Source of the DNA: Butyricicoccus porcorum
GTDB lineage: Bacteria; Bacillota; Clostridia; Oscillospirales; Butyricicoccaceae
DNA length: 55,667 nt
Direction of reading: 5' to 3'
Assembly: GCF_002157465.1 (NCBI RefSeq)
Contig: NZ_NHOC01000011.1
Coordinates: 1 to 55,667, forward strand
Shown: positions 48,172-54,400 of the stretch, in pieces
Position numbering within the stretch: the stretch's first letter is position 1
Layout: every line of letters begins with the position of its first letter
Notes under the pieces: model-generated
Told to the model about the DNA's origin: nothing
Database searches by the model: none
Seen by the model: the letters and a program-made list of their open reading frames with translations, nothing else
Position numbers and translations under genes: made by a program

Positions 48172-48576
48172 ATGTCTTTAATTAAGTGCTGTGAATGTGG
48201 GAATCAGGTATCTGATAGAGCTGCTGTATGCCCACATTGCGGTTTTCCAATCGCAAATATTTCATCTAATTCTGAAGGTACTAATGGAACTGTTCGCATT
48301 AAATTAGAGCCAACTCCGAAAGTTATAAGCCAAAAAGTTACTATAAGCGGTTGCGGTGCATCTTGGCGTGGAACGACTGGTCAAGTTGCAGAGTTTTGTA
48401 TTCACAAAGCTGGACAGATCAGAATACTTTATCACTCGACTTTATCGGTTGGCGATGGTGAGTGTACAGCAACTGTCAGTCCAACTTCAAGTAATATATT
48501 TGTAGTTCGTCCTAGACCTGTATTTGCGAGGTTGCGAACAAAACTTGATATACAAAGAGTTGACATTATTACCTGA
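48172..48576 (+). CDS. Zinc-ribbon protein with beta-rich C-terminal domain
   Basis: A 134-residue protein. The N-terminal 26 residues are a zinc ribbon (CCECGNQV...CPHCGFPIAN, CxxC-x13-CxxC). The remaining 100 residues are beta-rich (VRIKLEPTPKVISQKVTISG, GDGECTATVSPTSS, IFVVRPRPVFARLRTKLD) and resemble no family I know. It could be a sensor or cargo. Followed by a lipoprotein gene with its own ribosome site. Confidence 0.7.
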   Translation: MSLIKCCECGNQVSDRAAVCPHCGFPIANISSNSEGTNGTVRIKLEPTPKVISQKVTISGCGASWRGTTGQVAEFCIHKAGQIRILYHSTLSVGDGECTATVSPTSSNIFVVRPRPVFARLRTKLDIQRVDIIT

Positions 48577-48643
48577 TGTTGGATATATGATTGCTTAAAA
48601 TTCTCTACGTTCTCAAAATTGATATATAGTTGGAGGTATTATT

Positions 48644-48865
48644 ATGGCTAAGAAAATCTGTGCATGTATATTGCTATCATCTTTTCTGGTAGTCGGTCTA
48701 TCTGGATGTGGAAGTAATGATAAGTATGCCGATACGGTTAAAAGTGGTGTTTCAAAATACTACAGTGGCGAAAGTATGACAAAAGAAGAATATCAAGCAG
48801 CAAAGGGATTCCTTGATTGGAAAGAAAAAAATAGTTCGCAGACATATAGCCAATGGGATAATTAA
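48644..48865 (+). CDS. Small 73-residue lipoprotein
   Basis: Signal peptide KKICACILLSSFLVVGLSGC with lipobox LSGC at residue 22, then a charged 50-residue mature part (YADTVKSGVSKYYSGESMTK...FLDWKEKNSS). ggaggtat lies upstream. The function is unknown. It may act with the zinc-ribbon protein 67 bp upstream. In mobile elements such small lipoproteins can act in surface exclusion; that is inference only. Confidence 0.7.
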   Translation: MAKKICACILLSSFLVVGLSGCGSNDKYADTVKSGVSKYYSGESMTKEEYQAAKGFLDWKEKNSSQTYSQWDN

Positions 48866-48890
48866 TAGAGGTATAGTTTATAGAAAATCC

Positions 48891-49018
48891 TTGATATTAT
48901 CCTGCATTTATGTATTCTATATACATAGAAAAGACACACCGATATACGGTGCGTTCTCCCTCAGGCTACATAAAGAAATGACCGCCTAAGTTTGTCACGC
49001 TGGGCGGTTATTTCCTTT
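48891..49018 (+). ncRNA. Orphan antitoxin-like small RNA
   Basis: Promoter TTGATA (48891-48896), 16 bp, TATTCT (48913-48918). The RNA, from about 48925, has a 5' hairpin CACCG-atata-CGGTG (48937-48951) and ends in a terminator (AAAGAAATGACCGCC with GGGCGGTTATTTCCTTT). The same two-hairpin layout and related sequence occur in the antitoxin RNA at 49053-49152, but no toxin frame is present on the opposite strand here. Confidence 0.55.
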
Positions 49019-49152
49019 TGACTTTTTTCTGTTTTTGTGATAAGATAACAATAGAAAAGGAAAGACATACCGATAGACGGTATGTCCAAAATATTTTATC
49101 TTTCTTTACAAAAAGAAGTAACTACTTTGGCGGGCGGTTACTTCTTTTTGTT
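49018..49152 (+). ncRNA. Antisense antitoxin RNA of the type I toxin-antitoxin unit
   Basis: Promoter TTGACT (49018-49023), 17 bp, TAAGAT (49041-49046). The RNA runs from about 49053 with a perfect 9-bp hairpin (GACATACCG-ataga-CGGTATGTC, 49064-49086) and a perfect 14-bp terminator (49109-49122 with 49137-49150). Its 3' end is antisense to the last 5 codons and 3' end of the toxin gene (convergent overlap as in txpA/RatA). The toxin mRNA leader also contains GGCATACC, complementary to its hairpin arm. Confidence 0.7.
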
Positions 49153-49227
49153 TATCAACTCTATCAACAACATAACAACAATGGAAATGATTGTAAGTAC
49201 AACCATAAGCATTTCGTAATCGCTCAT
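49138..49227 (-). CDS. Putative holin-like toxin, 29 residues (type I toxin)
   Basis: The frame reads MSDYEMLMVVLTIISIVVML then LIELINKKK. A short acidic start (MSxYE-LM), one membrane helix and a Lys-rich end are the signature of the Firmicutes holin-like toxin family. A perfect promoter (TTGACC-17-TATAAT, minus strand 49368 to 49340) and a strong Shine-Dalgarno (aggaaaggaggg) precede it. GCCCTCC at about 49250-49256 can pair with GGAGGGC of that site, so translation is probably blocked by folding, as is typical for type I toxins. Confidence 0.78.
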   Translation of the reverse strand: MSDYEMLMVVLTIISIVVMLLIELINKKK

Positions 49228-49339
49228 AGGGCAAGCCCTCCTTTCCTAAAAATCGGAGGGCAAAGAAGTTGCCCTCCGTTTGGAGGACATGCCGCCTACC
49301 GTTATGGTATGCCTTTCCCGGAACAAAGTTCCTACAATT

Positions 49340-49368
49340 ATTATACCAAAATCGGCATATAAGGTCAA
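49340..49368 (-). promoter_or_regulatory. Promoter of the toxin mRNA
   Basis: Minus strand TTGACC (49368-49363), 17 bp, TATAAT (49345-49340). The start should be near 49333, leaving a structured 105-nt leader. Confidence 0.85.
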
Positions 49369-49389
49369 GATTTATCAAAATTTGTGCAA

Positions 49390-49423
49390 AAAATAAACCG
49401 CTGGGCAATCCGGCGGTTTATTT
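49390..49423 (-). terminator. Terminator of the small XRE gene
   Basis: AAATAAACCGC pairs with GCGGTTTATTT; on the minus strand it is followed by TTTTTTGC. Confidence 0.85.
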
Positions 49424-49452
49424 ATCTATGAAAACATAATGAAGTTAATATT

Positions 49453-49653
49453 TTAAAAATGCTCAATTAAATCCTCTATGTGGCAATGCAGCAAAGTGCA
49501 AATCTTATCAAGGGTGTCCAGCGTAACCATTTTATTTTCCCTCATTTTTTGCATACTTCTTTGGGATATCAAGTTTTGGGTTTGGATAATATAGCTGCTG
49601 TATCCCGCAGCTTTTAACGCAGAAATGATATCAATTTTATAACGAAACGGCAT
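49453..49653 (-). CDS. Small XRE-family (HTH_26) regulator
   Basis: A 66-residue Cro/CI-like protein: MPFRYKIDIISALKAAGYSS, then NLISQRSMQKMRENKMVTLDTL and DKICTLLHCHIEDLIEHF, the usual HTH_26 ending. The start at 49653 has ggggaggt upstream. It lies between the toxin unit and the membrane HTH protein and reads left like the latter. Likely a local regulator. Confidence 0.85.
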   Translation of the reverse strand: MPFRYKIDIISALKAAGYSSYIIQTQNLISQRSMQKMRENKMVTLDTLDKICTLLHCHIEDLIEHF

Positions 49654-49704
49654 GGATCTGACCTCCCCTTTACAGGTTAGTATACCATGCCGTTTTTTTA
49701 ATGT

Positions 49705-50634
49705 CTATGCTGTTTTCTGTTCGCGCCGTTTCTTTGCCCGTTCTTTGGCAGCGTGCACGGAAGATTTTGAAAGCCCAAATTTATCACCGACTTGTGATAG
49801 GCTCATTCCCGCCTCAACCAGAGCAAGAATCTCGTTATCTCTGTCAATCTGGGTTTTGGGAGCAGAAGATTTGACTGTTTCCAGCTGCTGACGCATGGCT
49901 TTTAATAATTCCCTTGATTCTGCTAATTGCCGTTCCTTGTCGCGGGCTTCTCTGTAGTATTTTTGGGATTGTTCCGTTAATTCATTATTAGCCTGAATCA
50001 GATCAGCAACATCGGACTGTAAGTCCTCCAGTCGTTCCGACATGTCTTCAAGTTTATCTTGTGCATCTTCCAGCTCTTCAAGTTTGTTCTGAAGTCCTTC
50101 AGCTTTCAGACAACCATGCAGATAAGCCAGACAGTAAACAGGCATATAAGCCGATGATATCAGATTTTCAGGGCATTCTATACCGATAATCTGATGTAGT
50201 AAGGCTCTCGTTTCTGCTGCACCATAGTTTGACCATGCGCCCCGTGCTTCAAATTCACCGGAATATTGAAGATGTTCAAGCACCTTATCAACTTCTGGGG
50301 ACTGTTTGACCGCTTCTTCCATTTTCCATATACCGGATTTAACACGGCATATCAGTATGATAAAGATGGCAGCAGCCAACAGCCAAATTCTTGCGTATGT
50401 AGTGATTGTTGGAAGCTGCACAGCAGCTACTGCAAGTAATATCACAAGTGACAGGCACAGCCGCAGCTTTCCGGCTAATACGTCCAATAACCCAAATGGA
50501 TTGCATAATAAGAACAAAATCACAAGAGCCGCTATACAGTCCACATACATCTGAATTGTTCCGGCTTGAACAGCCCCATAGTATATGATGACTGGCAACG
50601 GTATGAACGGTATGAAATTTTTACATGTTTTCAT
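49705..50634 (-). CDS. Membrane protein with long coiled coil and C-terminal helix-turn-helix
   Basis: A 309-residue protein of unusual build. The first 105 residues have four hydrophobic segments (for example FIPFIPLPVIIYYGAVQAG, MYVDCIAALVILFLLCNPFG, LCLSLVILLAVAAVQLP, IWLLAAAIFIILICRV). Residues 120-180 are soluble; 185-265 are a continuous coiled coil (LQNKLEELEDAQDKLEDMSE, QYYREARDKERQL-type). The last 45 form a sigma-70-region-4-like HTH (DNEILALVEAGMSLSQVGDK, FGLSKSSVHAAKERAKKR) with a basic tail. The ATG at 50634 has ggagggga upstream. It would hold a DNA-binding domain at the membrane. No family name recognised. Confidence 0.75.
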   Translation of the reverse strand: MKTCKNFIPFIPLPVIIYYGAVQAGTIQMYVDCIAALVILFLLCNPFGLLDVLAGKLRLCLSLVILLAVAAVQLPTITTYARIWLLAAAIFIILICRVKSGIWKMEEAVKQSPEVDKVLEHLQYSGEFEARGAWSNYGAAETRALLHQIIGIECPENLISSAYMPVYCLAYLHGCLKAEGLQNKLEELEDAQDKLEDMSERLEDLQSDVADLIQANNELTEQSQKYYREARDKERQLAESRELLKAMRQQLETVKSSAPKTQIDRDNEILALVEAGMSLSQVGDKFGLSKSSVHAAKERAKKRREQKTA

Positions 50635-50743
50635 AGGATCAACTTCCCCTCCCTGCTTTCGTTGACCTGCAAACCATGAGAAATCCTGCAAAATCTTAGT
50701 GTATACAGGCTCTAAAGTATTTTTTTACTGCTACTTTTCAGCG

Positions 50744-50820
50744 TTAAAAACGGTTCGTTCGATGAATTGAACGGTGTTTTCACTACTTTTGAACGGTTTT
50801 TCAGTGCATCTGAACGACTT
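50744..50820. repeat. Iteron-like repeats near the right end of the element
   Basis: TGAACGGT at 50768-50775, TGAACGGT at 50790-50797 and TGAACGAC at 50811-50818 repeat every 21-22 bp, with an inverted GGTTCGTTC at 50752-50760. They lie 175-240 bp inside the right attachment site. Integrase arm sites or replication iterons are the likely roles. Confidence 0.6.
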
Positions 50821-50993
50821 GTTCCGGCTGTAGAACTACCTTGCAAATAAATCATACAGGAATATGAAAAGGAAATCTATTGGCAATATGAACCAAAACG
50901 GTTCATATTTTTTTAAATGAAAATTAAGATTTAAAAATCCTTTAAATATTAAGAAAGCCCTCTGGAAAAATTGTTTCTTATGGGCAACATCCA
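50821..50993. other. Non-coding AT-rich right end of the element
   Basis: No gene. It contains GGCAATATGAACC...GGTTCATATT at 50881-50911 (inverted repeat of ATATGAACC) and short A/T runs up to the attachment site. Confidence 0.4.
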
Positions 50994-51051
50994 ATGGTTG
51001 GCGCTTCCGTTGCTGTTGCAGTTGACGTAGCTGCTGCTATGAACAAGTAAT
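50994..51051. repeat. Right attachment site, second copy of the GGGtGRT 3' end
   Basis: 58 bp identical to 39810-39867. Upstream, ATGGGCAACA is shared as well, with a 1-nt length difference, so the copy is out of frame with any start. Downstream comes the host terminator. Confidence 0.95.
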
Positions 51052-51083
51052 TCTTGCTGAATTTACTGGAATAGAAAACTTTT

Positions 51084-51117
51084 CAGGCACCTGAGATTTT
51101 CTCGGGTGCCTGTTTTT
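51084..51117 (+). terminator. Original terminator of the GGGtGRT operon, displaced by the element
   Basis: AGGCACCTGAG pairs with CTCGGGTGCCT (one G-U pair), followed by GTTTTT. It follows the second attachment-site copy by 33 bp and no plus-strand gene lies immediately before it. Confidence 0.85.
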
Positions 51118-51489
51118 CTGCCCGCGTCCACGCAATTGAAAAATGTGGACGTGTGGACGTGGACGGGGAGAGGATTTGATAAAACAAAGGGGCAAATGCA
51201 AAAAGCATTTGCCCTTAACTGGTTTGTAGTATCAACATAATCCAAGTTTCCTACACTATGGTTTATTTTTTCAGATGCTGATATATTATATAATATATCA
51301 TTCGCTTTGATGCTTACCGGAGAAAAGACCGGATTATTTTTTGGGTGTAATACCTTCCAACTTTGTGATATTTTATGTATAATAAAATATGGAGACAAGC
51401 AGGGGGAAAGAAACAATTCATCCGACGCACTGTTTCCGCAGTGTGTCGGATTTTTTTATATATAGTTTCACAAAATAAGGAGGAAAAGT
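51118..51489 (+). promoter_or_regulatory. Leader region of the lectin-domain protein with a premature terminator
   Basis: After tandem GTGGACGT repeats (51145-51164) and a hairpin GGGCAAATGC/GCATTTGCCC (51190-51214), a -10 TATAAT is at 51378-51383. The 100-nt leader holds an intrinsic terminator (TCCGACGCACTG with CAGTGTGTCGGA, then TTTTTTT, 51421-51457) before aaggagg and the ATG at 51490. Likely a regulated leader. Confidence 0.6.
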
Positions 51490-54400
51490 ATGAAAAAAAG
51501 ACTGCTGGCGTTTGCTATGACAGTCGTATTTGCTGTGACAGGAATAGTACCAGCATTTGCGGTAGAGCAAACGGACGAAAATGCGGAACAAAAACATCAG
51601 CTATCATCTGATGTATCAGTTCCGGCGGATGCGCTTGTCTATAATGGACATGCGTATTATGTATACAGCAATAGTTCTTCATGGGAAGACGCGGTTGCTT
51701 TCTGTGAATCTAAGGGCGGTTATATGGCTGCAATCACCTCACAGGATGAAAATGACACGGTATATAAGTATATCAGAGACCAGGGATATGAAAATGCTTA
51801 TTTCGGTTTGACAGATGAGGGGCATGAAGGAACCTGGACATGGATCAACGGCGAGAAAAGTGCCTATAGAAATTGGGCGAGCGGGGAACCGAACAATTCG
51901 GGAGACGAAAACTATGCCATGTTCTATTATAAATTTACAGATGGAACATGGAATGATGGCAATTTTGGAGAAGGTACACAAAACGATTCCAAAACATTTC
52001 TGTGCGAATGGGACTTTGCAGAAGGGATCAATGTGGGAGACCAGAGCATTGTTGTTGGAGAAACAAATGATTTAACCATTGGCGTATGTATGAAAGACGG
52101 CAGTGCGAATAAACTGGCTCAAAAAGCAGAGGTTTCGGTTGAAAACACCACAATCGCATCTGCCAGCAGGGTAAACGGTATTACCAAGCTGCCGGACAGC
52201 AAGATTGCATTTTTCACAGTCCGGGTTACTGGCAAGGAAATTGGCTCCACCAAACTGACCGTTAAATGCAGTGACGATGTGACAAAAACCATTACATTGA
52301 ATGTCGTGGACAAGCCATCAGTTGATATTCATGCACAGGCAAATACAGCGATGGAGCAGGCTGGCATTAGTGAAGACTGTATTATACCGGATGACATTAA
52401 ACTTTCTCTGGGAGACATCAAAGGCCCTGTCATCCAACTTGGAAAAAAAGAATTTAATCTGTTTGAATTGTCCGGTTCGGTTGAACTGGGCTTTGGTGAA
52501 GCAAATTTTCAGACTCTGGTGGATGGAACAGACAAGACCATCAAGATTATGGCAGGCATGAAGCAGGCGGAAAATGCCAGCATTGAACCGGATGGAAAGA
52601 AAACCGGTAATACAGACCAGTGGAAGAAATCATATGACCAGGTAAAATCTATGTATCAGGATGTTACCGGAAAGAAGGTAGATACAACCCGGCTGTGGAA
52701 CAAATATCAAACCCTGCGTAAAAATCTCAAAAAGACAAAGTCCACAATGGTTATCGGTGTAGATGGACAGCTTGCCCTGTATGCGGAATTCAGTTATGCA
52801 AGCGGCGAGCCGGAGTTGCTGGAATGCGGTGCAACGCTAGCAGTTTCTGCAAACGGAAGCGTAGACTGCCACGTACACCCACCGGTTTATATTACATTTG
52901 GTGCAAAGGTTGGAGCCGACGGCAGCATTGCCCTGACGCCGAATCTGGATGCAAAAACCGTTGCAGCTTTGATGAAAATTACACCGGCATTCACTGCAAA
53001 CATTGGCATTGGTGTCGGAGAGAAGAAGGCCAAGACATATGTCGAAGGCGGCTTCCAGGGAACAATGGAAGCACCGATTCAGGTATCGACAAATTCCTCT
53101 AAAAACAGCGTAGAGGTAAACCTGAAGGGGTCGCTTTACTGGAAGACAGAGGTACTGGGTATCTTTAAAAAGACCGGCACAATGGATTTGGGCGACCCGG
53201 TTCAGATATATTCGTCAAATGAAAAATCCAAAGCGCGGAACACGCTGCAGGATATTACAGTGCGAGAGGACGAGTTGGTACCGGAGCCGCGCACGCGGGC
53301 AGCTCAGAGCGCAATCAGGCAAGAACGGGAGTCCGGCATCGATGAACTTTGGATCGAAAATACCTTTGGGCACAGCAGTCCGCAAATGGTTATGCTGGAG
53401 AACGGCAACCGTGTGCTGATGTGGCTGGGAGAAAACAGCGAAAAGGCGGACGATGACCGGACGACTTTGTATTATTGTGTATATGATGTGGAAGCAGGCG
53501 CATGGGGAGATATTGAACCGGCACTGGAAAACAATGCATATAACGGCGTTCCGCAATTGTGTGTCAATGGGAATACTGTATTCCTCGTATGGCAGCGGGC
53601 AAGCCAGACGCTGGGAACATCCGGCGATTTGGATGCCGTGAGTGCCTGCCTTGATCTGTGGTATTCTGAGCTGAGGGACGGCAGCTTCACCACACCGGTC
53701 TGCATTTCCGAACAGGACAACGGACTGGCAAAGGCCGAATACACCGTTGCAACGGATGGCTCGACGACAGCAGTTGCATGGCTGGAAAATTCGGCAAATG
53801 ATCTGCTGTATACGGAAGGGACCAATGTATTGTACGTTCGCTCCTGCTCGGAGGGCACCTGGCAGACAATCGAACAGATTGTTTCCACAACGGATATTAT
53901 TTCGGATGTCGATCTTTCGGTAACCGATGGAACTGTTTCTGTCACCTATCAGTTGAGCGATGATACCGGAGCGGTGTCTCTGTATGTCGACAACGGACAG
54001 ACAAAGACGATTGAGGAGAATGCACCTGTTACCAAATCCATGTGGTTTGGCGGCAAGCTGTATTACTTAAAGGATTCTGTATTGTATGTTTACGATGGTA
54101 TCAGTTCCACACAGACCAATCTGACCGATCTGAGCAATTTCGATCTGACAACCAACGGCACGCAGACCTGCCTGACGACGATTGTCAGTGATGGGGAGTG
54201 CGGTGAAATTTATCGCAGCGATTACAATGCAACACAGGACATCTGGTCGCCGCTGGTACAGATTTCGGATTATCATACTTATATCCGCAGCTATAGCGCT
54301 GTGATGGAATCTACAGGCAGTCTGGAGCTGGCAAACAATCTGGTGGAGCTGACAGACAGTGACGAAGACCGGTATGGGGATGCATCGCTTCGCGTTACCG

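Larger units (their letters stand above)
39810..51051. mobile_element. 11.2-kb integrated element (decayed prophage or satellite) in the GGGtGRT gene
   Basis: Bounded by 58-bp direct repeats, with the tyrosine integrase gene next to the left repeat. Content: lipoprotein, XRE regulators, CI/Cro-like switch, IS256- and IS3-family insertions, truncated tail tape-measure gene and a second tail-region gene, small cargo, toxin-antitoxin RNA unit, membrane HTH protein. It is AT-richer than the flanks and codon usage changes at both borders. Most structural phage genes are missing, so it is probably defective, or a satellite. Confidence 0.92.
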
